Positions 1 through 6,365 of a stretch of 6,365 nt of DNA are shown here, in pieces (position 1 is the first letter of the stretch; each line of letters opens with the position of its first letter). The notes under the pieces were generated by a model that worked only from the letters and a program-made list of their open reading frames with translations, did not search any database and had not been told where the DNA came from. The position numbers and the translations under genes are program-made. Source of the stretch: an uncultured archaeon A07HN63 (GTDB lineage Archaea; Halobacteriota; Halobacteria; Halobacteriales; Haloferacaceae); NCBI GenBank assembly GCA_000496215.1, contig KI543211.1, positions 26,474 through 32,838 of the forward strand. Direction: 5' to 3'.

Positions 1-1317
1 CAGGAGGCCCGACTCCGCAACATCACCTACGCCGCCCCGGTCTTCATGGAGATGTCCATCGTCCGCGGCGGCGACGAGGAACCCGAAACCGTCGTCGACT
101 CCACGGAGACCAAGGTCGGCCGCATGCCGATCATGGTCGGCTCCGACAAGTGTAATATCGCCGACTTCTCCGACGAGGAACTCATCGAGATCGGCGAGGA
201 CCCCGCCGATCCGGGCGGGTACTTCATCGTCAACGGCTCCGAGCGCGTGCTGATGACCAGCGAGGACCTCGCGCCGAACAAGATCCTCGCCGAGCACGAC
301 ACCAAGTACGACGACGACATTCAGGTCGCCAAGACGTTCAGCCAGCGGCGCGGGTACCGCGCGCTCGTCCTCTGTGAGCGCAACCGCGAGGGGCTGCTCG
401 AAGTGAGCTTCCCCTCCGTCTCCGGCAGCGTGGATTTCGTCACCATCGTCCGCGCGCTCGGACTGGAATCCGACGAGGAGATCGTCCACCGCGTCAGCGA
501 CGATCCCGAGATCGTGAAGTTCATGCTGGAGAATCTGGAGGAAGCCGATGTCCAGACCGAACAGGAGGCCATCGAAACGCTCGGCCAGCGCGTTGCCTCC
601 GGACAGGGCAAGAACTACCAGCTCAAACGCGCCAACTACGTTATCGACCGCTATCTCCTCCCGCATCTTCACGAGGATGGCGTCGAGGACGAGGAGGTCC
701 GCACGAACAAAGCATATTACCTCTGTCGGATGGCCGAGGCCTGTTTCGAACTCGCGCTCGACCGCCGCGAGGCGGACGACAAGGACCACTACTCCAACAA
801 GCGCCTGAAGGTCTCCGGCGACCTCATGACCGACCTCTTCCGGACCGCGCTGAACAAACTGGCCCGCGACGTGAAATACCAGCTCGAACGCGCCAACATG
901 CGGAACCGTGATCTCGCGGTCAGCACGGTCGTCCGCTCGGACGTGCTCACCGAACGGCTCGAACACCCGATTGCGACCGGGAACTGGGTTGGCGGCCGGT
1001 CGGGCGTCTCACAGCTGGTCGACCGCACCGACCACATGGGCGTCCTCAGCCACCTCCGGCGGCTTCGCTCGCCGCTCAGTCGCTCCCAGCCACACTTCGA
1101 GGCCCGGGACCTCCACGCCACGCAGTGGGGACGCATCTGTCCCTCCGAAACGCCGGAGGGGCCGAACTGTGGCCTGGTCAAGAACTTCGCGCAGTCGATG
1201 GAGTTGAGTCAGGATATCGAGGACGAGAAGGCACTGAAACGAGAGCTCGCGTCGATGGGAGTCGAGGGGATCCCAGGTATCGACGGCGTCGAACGAACAA
1301 CCCCTGCGGACGATTAA
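1..1317 (+). CDS. rpoB2: RNA polymerase subunit B'' (rpoB2), 5'-partial
   Basis: This is the N-terminal half of the split archaeal second-largest RNA polymerase subunit; it forms the protrusion, lobe and fork beside the DNA channel. The reading frame is open from base 1 and the stop is TAA at 1315-1317, leaving 438 codons. Family proteins in haloarchaea are about 520 residues (from memory), so roughly 80-90 N-terminal residues lie outside. Visible blocks in order are ARLRNITYAAPVF at the very start, GRMPIMVGSDKCN (about residues 40-52 of the fragment), NGSERVLM (protrusion), ATGNWVGGRSGVSQL, and near the C-terminus the fork block SPLSRSQPHFEARDLH. This is followed by the hallmark at 1111-1185 that includes WGRICPSETPEGPNCG. 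The ATG at 46 is internal, because conserved residues precede it. The chain ends in a short acidic tail just past the point where single-chain B subunits continue into B'. Only 1 base separates it from rpoB1. Identification is secure. Confidence 0.97.
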   Translation, partial: QEARLRNITYAAPVFMEMSIVRGGDEEPETVVDSTETKVGRMPIMVGSDKCNIADFSDEELIEIGEDPADPGGYFIVNGSERVLMTSEDLAPNKILAEHDTKYDDDIQVAKTFSQRRGYRALVLCERNREGLLEVSFPSVSGSVDFVTIVRALGLESDEEIVHRVSDDPEIVKFMLENLEEADVQTEQEAIETLGQRVASGQGKNYQLKRANYVIDRYLLPHLHEDGVEDEEVRTNKAYYLCRMAEACFELALDRREADDKDHYSNKRLKVSGDLMTDLFRTALNKLARDVKYQLERANMRNRDLAVSTVVRSDVLTERLEHPIATGNWVGGRSGVSQLVDRTDHMGVLSHLRRLRSPLSRSQPHFEARDLHATQWGRICPSETPEGPNCGLVKNFAQSMELSQDIEDEKALKRELASMGVEGIPGIDGVERTTPADD

Positions 1318-1321
1318 TATG
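1315..1321 (+). other. rpoB2/rpoB1 stop-start junction (TAATATG)
   Basis: The rpoB2 stop TAA is followed by one base and the rpoB1 ATG. The preceding 20 bases contain no GGAGG-like motif, so rpoB1 probably depends on ribosomes finishing rpoB2 (inference). No TATA-like promoter element is visible here. Confidence 0.85.
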
Positions 1322-3145
1322 GCTCAGTCACGAGAAGCGAAAGTCTACGTCAACGGCAGTCTGGTCGGGACCCATCCCGACCCCGAACAGCTCGCCGAAC
1401 AGATCCGCGATGCCCGCAGACGGGGCGACGTCTCCGATATGGTCAACGTCTCCGTCCGGGATCGCACCAAGGAGGTCATCGTCAACGCCGACGCCGGCCG
1501 GGCCCGCCGCCCGCTGATCGTCGTCGAGGACGGTGAACCCCTGCTCGGCGACGAGGAGATCGAGGCCGTCACGAGCGGCGATGTCGAGTTCGAGGATCTC
1601 GTCGAACGCGGCTACGTCGAGTTCATCGACGCCGAGGAGGAGGAAGACATCCTCGTCGGCGTCGACGAGGACGATCTCACCGAGGATCACACCCACCTCG
1701 AAATCGATCCCTCGCTCATCTTCGGGATCGGCGCGGGCATGATCCCCTACCCCGAACACAACGCCAGTCCCCGCATTACCATGGGCGCAGGGATGATGAA
1801 ACAGTCACTCGGGCTGCCATCCGCGAACTACCGGATTCGGCCCGACACCCGCCAACACCTGCTGCACTACCCGCAGCTCTCGATGGTCAAAACCCAGACG
1901 ACCGAACAGATCGGCTACGACGACCGCCCCGCCGCGCAGAACTTCGTCGTCGCCGTGATGAGCTACGAGGGATTCAACATCGAGGACGCCCTCGTCATGA
2001 ACGAGGGCTCGGTCGACCGCGCACTCGCCCGCTCGCATTTCTTCCGCACCTACGAGGGCGAGGAACGCCGCTACCCCGGCGGCCAGGAGGACCGCTTCGA
2101 GATTCCGGATCAGGACGTTCGCGGCGCACGCGGCGAGGACGCCTACACCCACCTCGACGAGGACGGCCTCGTGACGCCGGAAACCGTCGTCGACGAGAAC
2201 TCGGTGCTATTGGGCAAGACCAGCCCGCCGCGATTCCTCGAAGAGCCAGACGACATGGGCGGGCTCAGCCCACAGAAGCGACGCGAGACCTCAGTCACGA
2301 TGCGCTCGGGCGAGGACGGCGTCGTCGACACCGTCACCGTCATGGAAAACGAGGACGGCTCGATGCTCTCGAAGGTCAAGGTCAGGGACGAGCGGATTCC
2401 CGAACTCGGCGACAAGTTCGCCTCCCGGCACGGCCAGAAGGGCGTCATCGGCTCGATTGCCCCACAGGAGGATATGCCGTTCACACAGGAGGGGCTCGTC
2501 CCCGACCTCGTGCTCAACCCGCACGCCCTGCCGTCGCGGATGACCGTCGGCCACGTCCTGGAGATGCTCGGCGGGAAGGTCGGCGCGCTCGAAGGCCGCC
2601 GCGTCGACGGCACGCCGTTCCAGGGCGAGGACGAGGAGGAACTCCGCGGCGCACTGGAGGACCGCGGCTTCAAATCCTCCGGCAAGGAGGTCATGTACTC
2701 CGGCGTGTCGGGCGAGAAGATCGACGCCGAGATCTTCGTCGGGACCATCTTCTACCACAAACTGTACCACATGGTCTCGAACAAGCTGCACGCCCGCTCG
2801 CGTGGGCCGGTGCAGGTGCTGACCCGGCAGCCGACCGAGGGGCGTGCCCGCGAGGGTGGGCTCCGCGTCGGCGAGATGGAACGCGACACCATCATCGGCC
2901 ACGGCGCGTCGATGGTGCTCAACGAGCGGCTACTCGAATCCTCGGACAAGGAGACCGTCTACGTCTCGGGAGACACCGGGATGGTCGCCGTCGAGGACCG
3001 CGAGCAACGCCGCGTGTACGATCCGGCAACCGGCAACGAGGACAACATCCACGAACTTGAGATCAGCTACGCGTTCAAGCTCCTGCTCGACGAGATGATG
3101 GCGCTCGGCATCCGACCAACGCTCGAACTCGAGGACGCAGTCTAA
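1319..3145 (+). CDS. rpoB1: RNA polymerase subunit B' (rpoB1)
   Basis: This is the C-terminal half of the split second-largest subunit (608 residues), the usual full length for this subunit. It supplies the hybrid-binding region, part of the active site and the B side of the clamp. Visible landmarks: FIDAEEEED near residues 102-110 (external 2); GFNIEDALVMN at 218-228, whose E222-D223 correspond to the active-site acidic pair of Rpb2; IPELGDKFASRHGQKGVIG with K366 and K374, matching Rpb2 K979 and K987; GGLRVGEMERD around R516 (Rpb2 R1020 equivalent); and the C-terminal SYAFKLLLDEMMALGI anchor/clamp segment. The start ATG sits 1 base after the rpoB2 stop with no clear Shine-Dalgarno motif, which suggests termination-reinitiation. 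Two oddities are seen directly. The clamp zinc-ribbon ligand positions are Ser550, Thr553, Asp568 and Thr571 instead of Cys, and the whole protein has no cysteine. The fold is otherwise intact and the gene looks functional. Confidence 0.98.
   Translation: MAQSREAKVYVNGSLVGTHPDPEQLAEQIRDARRRGDVSDMVNVSVRDRTKEVIVNADAGRARRPLIVVEDGEPLLGDEEIEAVTSGDVEFEDLVERGYVEFIDAEEEEDILVGVDEDDLTEDHTHLEIDPSLIFGIGAGMIPYPEHNASPRITMGAGMMKQSLGLPSANYRIRPDTRQHLLHYPQLSMVKTQTTEQIGYDDRPAAQNFVVAVMSYEGFNIEDALVMNEGSVDRALARSHFFRTYEGEERRYPGGQEDRFEIPDQDVRGARGEDAYTHLDEDGLVTPETVVDENSVLLGKTSPPRFLEEPDDMGGLSPQKRRETSVTMRSGEDGVVDTVTVMENEDGSMLSKVKVRDERIPELGDKFASRHGQKGVIGSIAPQEDMPFTQEGLVPDLVLNPHALPSRMTVGHVLEMLGGKVGALEGRRVDGTPFQGEDEEELRGALEDRGFKSSGKEVMYSGVSGEKIDAEIFVGTIFYHKLYHMVSNKLHARSRGPVQVLTRQPTEGRAREGGLRVGEMERDTIIGHGASMVLNERLLESSDKETVYVSGDTGMVAVEDREQRRVYDPATGNEDNIHELEISYAFKLLLDEMMALGIRPTLELEDAV
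2966..3031 (+). other. Degenerate clamp zinc-ribbon in rpoB1
   Basis: In Rpb2 and most archaeal B subunits this place carries CxxCG…CxxC, binding zinc in the clamp. Here the spacing is kept (3, 15 and 3 residues) but the ligands read Ser550, Thr553, Asp568 and Thr571 (VYVSGDTGM and VYDPATG). The neighbouring segments are collinear with the family, so this looks like ligand loss, not deletion. Confidence 0.8.
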
Positions 3146-3154
3146 CAACCAATG
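3143..3154 (+). other. rpoB1/rpoA1 junction, 6-base spacer
   Basis: TAA of rpoB1, the spacer CAACCA and ATG of rpoA1 are seen directly. The closest purine-rich element is GAGG at 3131-3134, about 17 bases before the ATG and too far to be a good Shine-Dalgarno. A second in-frame ATG at 3158 is an alternative start. Reinitiation after rpoB1 is the likely way in (inference). Confidence 0.8.
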
Positions 3155-6073
3155 TCAATGCAAACACCAAAACAGCTCGATTCGATTGATTTCGGGCTGA
3201 TGGACCCCGAAACGTACCGCGACATCTCGGCAACGAAAGTGATCACCGCCGACACCTACGACGATGACGGCTACCCCATCGACATGGGGCTGATGGACCC
3301 GCGGCTCGGCGTGATCGACCCCGGTCTCGAATGTCGGATGTGTGGCCAGCACTCCGGCTCCTGTCCCGGCCACTTCGGCCACATCGAACTCGCCGCGCCC
3401 GTTATCCACGTCGGCTTCACGACGCTTATCCGCCGGCTGCTCCGGGCGACCTGCCGGGAGTGTGGGCGACTGACGCTCACCGAGATCGAGATGGAGGAGT
3501 TCCGCGAGGAACTCGACCGCGTCGATGATCTCAACAAGGACCCAGATACGGTCCTGAAATCCGCCGTTCGGCAGGCGCGGAAGGCCGATACCTGCCCGCA
3601 CTGCAGCGAGCCACAGGCCGACATCAAACACGAGAAGCCGACGACCTACTACGAGGTCCAGAACGTCCTCTCGGGGGAGTACTCGGAAATCATCGCCGAG
3701 GCGATGCAGCCCGACGATGAGGACGAGGACGACGAGGGCATCAGCCCACAGGCACTCTCCGACGAGACCGGTATCCCGCTGGATCGGATCAACGATATTC
3801 TCGGCGGCGAGTTCCGCCCGCGCGAGGAGGGCCGGCGCGCGCTCGAAGACGCCCTCGATATCGACCTCACCGAGGAGGACATGAACAAGCTGATGCCGAG
3901 TGATATCCGGGACTGGTTTGAGGAGATTCCCGATGAGGATATCGAGGTGCTCGGCATCGACGCCGAGGGCTCCCGACCCGAGTGGATGATCCTCACCGTC
4001 CTCCCCGTCCCGCCGGTCACCGCCCGGCCGTCGATCACGCTCGACAACGGCCAGCGCTCCGAGGACGACCTGACCCACAAGCTGGTCGACATCATCCGCA
4101 TCAACCAGCGGTTCATGGAGAACCGCGAGGCCGGTGCCCCACAGCTCATTATCGAGGACCTCTGGGAACTCCTGCAGTACCACGTCACCACGTTCGTCGA
4201 TAACGAGATTTCGGGGACGCCGCCGGCACGACACCGCTCGGGGCGACCGCTCAAGACCCTCAGCCAGCGACTCAAGGGCAAAGAGGGTCGCTTCCGTGGG
4301 AGCCTCTCCGGCAAACGCGTCAACTTCTCGGCGCGAACCGTCATCTCGCCGGACCCCACGCTGAGCCTCAACGAGGTCGGCGTGCCCGACCGCGTTGCCA
4401 GCGAGATGACGATCACTATCAACGTCACCGAGCGCACCATCGAGGAGGCCAAACAGTACGTCTCGAACGGGCCCGAAACCCATCCCGGCGCGAACTACGT
4501 CAAACGGCCCGACGGCCGCCGGCTAAAGGTGACCGAGAAGAACTGTGAGGAACTCGCCACAAAGATCGAGGCCGGGTGGGAGGTCAACCGCCACCTCATC
4601 GACGGCGATATCGTGATCTTCAACCGCCAGCCGTCGCTCCACCGGATGTCGATTATGGCCCACGAGGTCGTCGTGATGCCGTACAAGACGTTCCGGCTGA
4701 ACACGACGGTCTGCCCGCCGTACAACGCCGACTTCGACGGCGACGAGATGAACATGCACGCCCTCCAGACCGAGGAGGCCCGCGCCGAGGCGCGCGTGCT
4801 CATGCGCGTGCAAGAACAGATGCTCTCGCCCCGCTTCGGCGAAAACATCATCGGCGCGATCCAGGACCACATCTCGGGGACCTACCTGCTGACCCACGAC
4901 AACCCCGAGTTCACCGAGACGCAGGCGCTCGACCTCCTGCGGGCGACCCAGGTCGACGACCTGCCCGAGCCCGACGGCGAAAACGAGGAGGGGCCCTACT
5001 GGACCGGCCGCACCATCTTCTCGCTGCTGTTGCCCGACGGACTCGACCTCGAATTCGAGTCCTCCGCGGGCGACACGGTTCTCATCGAGAACGGCGAACT
5101 CGTCGAGGGCACCATCGACGAGGACGCCGTCGGCGCGTTCGGCGGCGAAGTCGTTGACACGGTCATCAAGAAACACTCAAAGACGCGAGCGCGGATCCTC
5201 GTCAACGAGGTTGCCGCCCTCGCCATGCGGTCGATCATGCACTTCGGCTTCTCGATTGGGATCGACGACGAGTCGATTCCGCCGGTTGCCGAGGAACAGG
5301 TCAACGAGGCCATCGACACCGCCTACGACCGCGTCGAGGAGCTGATCGAGGCCTACGAGGCCGGCGAACTCGAATCGCTGCCCGGTCGCAGCGTCGACGA
5401 GACGCTGGAGATGAAGATCATGCAGACGCTCGGCAAAGCGCGAGACTCGGCGGGTGAGATCGCCGAGGAGCATTTCGACGACGACAACCCGGCGGTCGTG
5501 ATGGCCAACTCCGGGGCGCGTGGTTCGATGCTCAACCTGACGCAGATGGCCGGCTGTGTCGGCCAGCAGGCCGTCCGTGGCGAGCGGATCAACCGCGGCT
5601 ACGAGGATCGCACGCTCGCCCACTACGAACAGGATGACCTCTCGGCGGACGCCCACGGCTTCGTCGAGAACTCCTACCGGAGCGGGCTCAACCCACAGGA
5701 GTTCTTCTTCCACGCCATGGGTGGCCGCGAGGGGCTTGTCGATACGGCCGTCCGAACCTCCAAGTCGGGCTACCTGCAGCGACGCCTGATCAACGCCCTC
5801 TCCGAACTCGAGGTCAAATACGACGGGACCGTCCGGGATACCTCCGACAGGGTCGTCCAGTTCGAGTTCGGCGAGGACGGCACCTCGCCGACGAAGGTCT
5901 CCTCCGACGAGGACTTCGAGGTCGACGTGGAGTCGATCACCGACCGCGTTGTCGACGCCGAGTTCGGCAGCGAAAGCGAGAAGGAGGCGTTCCTCTCGCC
6001 GAGCGAGGCGCCGACGAACCTCTCGGAGCACGCTGACCCGATCGACCTCTCGGAGGTGGAAGCCGATGACTGA
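3152..6073 (+). CDS. rpoA1: RNA polymerase subunit A' (rpoA1)
   Basis: This is the N-terminal part of the split largest subunit (973 residues; haloarchaeal A' is about 970, other archaea nearer 880, from memory). It carries the clamp, the catalytic metal site, the pore/funnel and the bridge helix. Domains in order: clamp core zinc site C61-x2-C64-x6-C71-x2-H74; clamp head zinc pairs C101/C104 and C148/C151; a lineage insert at about 170-245 with an acidic run (188-195) and an XRE-like segment (197-239); PEWMILTVLPVPPVT; the GRFRGSLSGKRVNFSART block just after R373; FNRQPSLHRMSIMAHE; the NADFDGD loop with metal-binding D527, D529 and D531; funnel segment FGFSIGIDD; and the bridge-helix region 845-896 beginning GLNPQEFFFHAMGGREG. 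A roughly 75-residue acidic tail follows. The start could be ATG 3152 or ATG 3158; no Shine-Dalgarno is well placed for either, and the first is chosen as nearest the upstream stop. It overlaps rpoA2 by 8 bases. All catalytic residues are present. Confidence 0.98.
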   Translation: MSMQTPKQLDSIDFGLMDPETYRDISATKVITADTYDDDGYPIDMGLMDPRLGVIDPGLECRMCGQHSGSCPGHFGHIELAAPVIHVGFTTLIRRLLRATCRECGRLTLTEIEMEEFREELDRVDDLNKDPDTVLKSAVRQARKADTCPHCSEPQADIKHEKPTTYYEVQNVLSGEYSEIIAEAMQPDDEDEDDEGISPQALSDETGIPLDRINDILGGEFRPREEGRRALEDALDIDLTEEDMNKLMPSDIRDWFEEIPDEDIEVLGIDAEGSRPEWMILTVLPVPPVTARPSITLDNGQRSEDDLTHKLVDIIRINQRFMENREAGAPQLIIEDLWELLQYHVTTFVDNEISGTPPARHRSGRPLKTLSQRLKGKEGRFRGSLSGKRVNFSARTVISPDPTLSLNEVGVPDRVASEMTITINVTERTIEEAKQYVSNGPETHPGANYVKRPDGRRLKVTEKNCEELATKIEAGWEVNRHLIDGDIVIFNRQPSLHRMSIMAHEVVVMPYKTFRLNTTVCPPYNADFDGDEMNMHALQTEEARAEARVLMRVQEQMLSPRFGENIIGAIQDHISGTYLLTHDNPEFTETQALDLLRATQVDDLPEPDGENEEGPYWTGRTIFSLLLPDGLDLEFESSAGDTVLIENGELVEGTIDEDAVGAFGGEVVDTVIKKHSKTRARILVNEVAALAMRSIMHFGFSIGIDDESIPPVAEEQVNEAIDTAYDRVEELIEAYEAGELESLPGRSVDETLEMKIMQTLGKARDSAGEIAEEHFDDDNPAVVMANSGARGSMLNLTQMAGCVGQQAVRGERINRGYEDRTLAHYEQDDLSADAHGFVENSYRSGLNPQEFFFHAMGGREGLVDTAVRTSKSGYLQRRLINALSELEVKYDGTVRDTSDRVVQFEFGEDGTSPTKVSSDEDFEVDVESITDRVVDAEFGSESEKEAFLSPSEAPTNLSEHADPIDLSEVEADD
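3713..3868 (+). other. Acidic linker plus XRE-like HTH segment inside rpoA1
   Basis: Codons 188-195 of rpoA1 encode an unbroken Asp/Glu run (DDEDEDDE). Codons 197-239 then encode a stretch with the spacing of an XRE/lambda-repressor type helix-turn-helix: SPQALSDETGIP, DRINDILGGE, RPREEGRRALEDALDID. The pattern is a small residue plus Leu two turns before a T-G-I turn, an Ile-rich recognition-like helix, Gly-x-x-x-Pro, then a helix ending A-L-D-I-D. Archaeal A' subunits from other lineages pass almost directly from the zinc pair and KP..YYE to PSDIR..., so this is an insert in the clamp head. The HTH assignment is pattern recognition only; no structure or profile search was possible. Confidence 0.55.
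6052..6058 (+). promoter_or_regulatory. Strong Shine-Dalgarno motif for rpoA2
   Basis: GGAGGTG lies inside the rpoA1 coding sequence, 7 bases before the rpoA2 ATG. It is complementary to the usual archaeal 16S rRNA 3' end (…CACCUCC…). The motif fixes the rpoA2 start and shows that this gene has its own ribosome-binding signal, unlike rpoB1 and rpoA1 in this window. Confidence 0.85.
6066..6073 (+). other. 8-base rpoA1/rpoA2 overlap (ATGACTGA)
   Basis: The rpoA2 start codon ATG (6066-6068) precedes the rpoA1 stop TGA (6071-6073), in a different frame. Such overlaps allow translational coupling, so that A' and A'' are made in similar amounts. The overlap is read directly from the sequence; the coupling is inference. 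Confidence 0.9.
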
Positions 6074-6365
6074 CGCCGTCACCGAGAGCTACGGGCACGT
6101 CACCGACGATATCGAGGCGCTGGTCGAGGATACCGAACTCCCGCGACGCCTCAAGAAACGGGTCTACGAGACCATTGAGGATCGCGAGGGCGTGACGGCC
6201 GAGGAGGCCGACGAGATCGCACAGGCCGTCGAGTCGGAGTACCTCGACACGCGGGTCGATCCGCTGGAGCCGGTCGGGACCGTCTCCGCCCAGTCCATCG
6301 GGGAACCCGGGACGCAGATGAGCGTGCCACACGACTACGCCGGTGTCGCCGAGACGGCGAGACGA
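6066..6365 (+). CDS. rpoA2: RNA polymerase subunit A'' (rpoA2), 3'-partial
   Basis: This is the start of the C-terminal part of the split largest subunit, which forms the cleft, jaw and trigger loop. Exactly 100 codons are in the window and the frame is still open; haloarchaeal A'' is about 400 residues (from memory). Residues 1-65 are an acidic, mostly helical N-terminus. Then come EPVGTVSAQ and the family hallmark SIGEPGTQM (77-85). The family normally continues T-M-N/R-T-F-H-Y-A-G-V-A-E and then I-[DN]-V-T (trigger loop). Here residues 86-90 are S-V-P-H-D, then YAGVAE (91-96), then T-A-R-R. So five residues replace six before YAGVAE, and the sequence after it also differs. The trigger-loop Asn and His are not where they should be. 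The start is ATG 6066, inside the end of rpoA1, behind a strong Shine-Dalgarno motif. Identity of residues 1-85 is secure; whether the gene continues intact, is interrupted by an intein or is broken cannot be decided here. Confidence 0.93.
   Translation, partial: MTDAVTESYGHVTDDIEALVEDTELPRRLKKRVYETIEDREGVTAEEADEIAQAVESEYLDTRVDPLEPVGTVSAQSIGEPGTQMSVPHDYAGVAETARR
6321..6365 (+). other. Trigger-loop segment of rpoA2 that departs from the family
   Basis: After the conserved GTQM the reading frame encodes S-V-P-H-D, YAGVAE, T-A-R-R up to the edge. Only YAGVAE fits the family's trigger-loop block. The first residue after GTQM is Ser, a residue permitted at intein position 1, and Asp at position 5 fits the loose block-A pattern, but YAGVAE speaks for extein. 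The nature of the segment is unresolved: intein junction, imprecise intein loss, assembly break or real substitution. Confidence 0.6.
6346..6360. repeat. Short inverted repeat (6-bp arms, 3-base loop)
   Basis: TCGCCG, loop AGA, CGGCGA is a perfect small hairpin within the last 20 bases. In GC-rich coding DNA this can be chance. It is recorded because it lies where rpoA2 departs from the family and could reflect an end artefact. Confidence 0.4.

Noticed and set aside
2..7. AGGAGG at the left edge as a Shine-Dalgarno
   Set aside because: It encodes conserved Gln-Glu-Ala residues inside rpoB2, and no gene start in any frame is supported downstream.
46..48. ATG at 46 as the rpoB2 start
   Set aside because: The frame is open to base 1 and the 15 preceding residues (including ARLRNITYAAPVF) belong to the conserved B'' sequence, so the gene is simply cut by the window edge.
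2143..2902. Two overlapping minus-strand open frames opposite rpoB1
   Set aside because: They overlap each other in different frames and run antisense to the catalytic lysine block, so they are codon-bias shadows.
3110..3151. Internal promoter before rpoA1
   Set aside because: No TATA-like or BRE-like element is visible; the region is the conserved end of rpoB1 plus 6 bases.
3155..4483. Long minus-strand open frame (442 codons) opposite rpoA1
   Set aside because: It is antisense to conserved RNA polymerase domains. Long antisense frames are expected in GC-rich haloarchaeal genes, and the translation shows no recognisable domain.
5177..6082. Minus-strand open frame (301 codons) opposite the end of rpoA1
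   Set aside because: It is a mirror of GC-biased codon positions in rpoA1, with no known motif and no ribosome-binding or promoter signal.
6318..6365. Simple one-base frameshift in rpoA2
   Set aside because: Neither alternative frame after 6320 restores the trigger-loop block, and YAGVAE remains in the original frame, so a single indel does not explain the divergence.
1..6365. Mobile element, CRISPR array, tRNA/rRNA or terminator
   Set aside because: The whole window is filled by four conserved coding sequences with at most 6 bases between them; no direct repeats, RNA motifs or T-rich terminators were seen.

Overview
The window is a stretch of a haloarchaeal (class Halobacteria, Euryarchaeota) chromosome. 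It carries the core of the operon for the large subunits of DNA-dependent RNA polymerase. The organism is inferred from several things: archaeal-type polymerase subunits with both the B and the A chains split into two genes (B''/B' and A'/A''), GC-rich third codon positions, and very acidic proteins with many Asp/Glu clusters and few Lys. The species cannot be named from the sequence.

Layout, all on the + strand with almost no non-coding DNA: rpoB2 (subunit B'', 5' end missing, bases 1-1317); 1 base; rpoB1 (subunit B', complete, 1319-3145); 6 bases; rpoA1 (subunit A', complete, 3152-6073); an 8-base overlap; rpoA2 (subunit A'', first 100 codons, 6066-6365, running off the right edge). No RNA gene, mobile element, CRISPR array, promoter or terminator is visible, and there is no gene-free stretch longer than 6 bases.

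The four proteins together make the catalytic body of the enzyme. B'' gives the protrusion, lobe and fork. B' gives the external/hybrid-binding region, the two catalytic-site lysines, the anchor and the start of the clamp. A' gives the clamp, the metal-binding NADFDGD loop, the funnel and the bridge helix. A'' begins the cleft and trigger loop. Near-abutting or overlapping genes imply one transcript and coupled translation, which would help equimolar assembly.

The subunits are ordinary housekeeping proteins, but four points deserve a second look. (1) A'' matches the family up to QSIGEPGTQM and then departs from it exactly at the catalytic trigger loop, apart from a YAGVAE island; this could be an intein boundary, an assembly break or a lesion. 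(2) A' has an insert in its clamp head that reads like a small XRE-type helix-turn-helix domain behind an acidic linker. (3) All four zinc-ligand positions of the B' clamp ribbon are non-cysteine. (4) B' has no cysteine at all in 608 residues.
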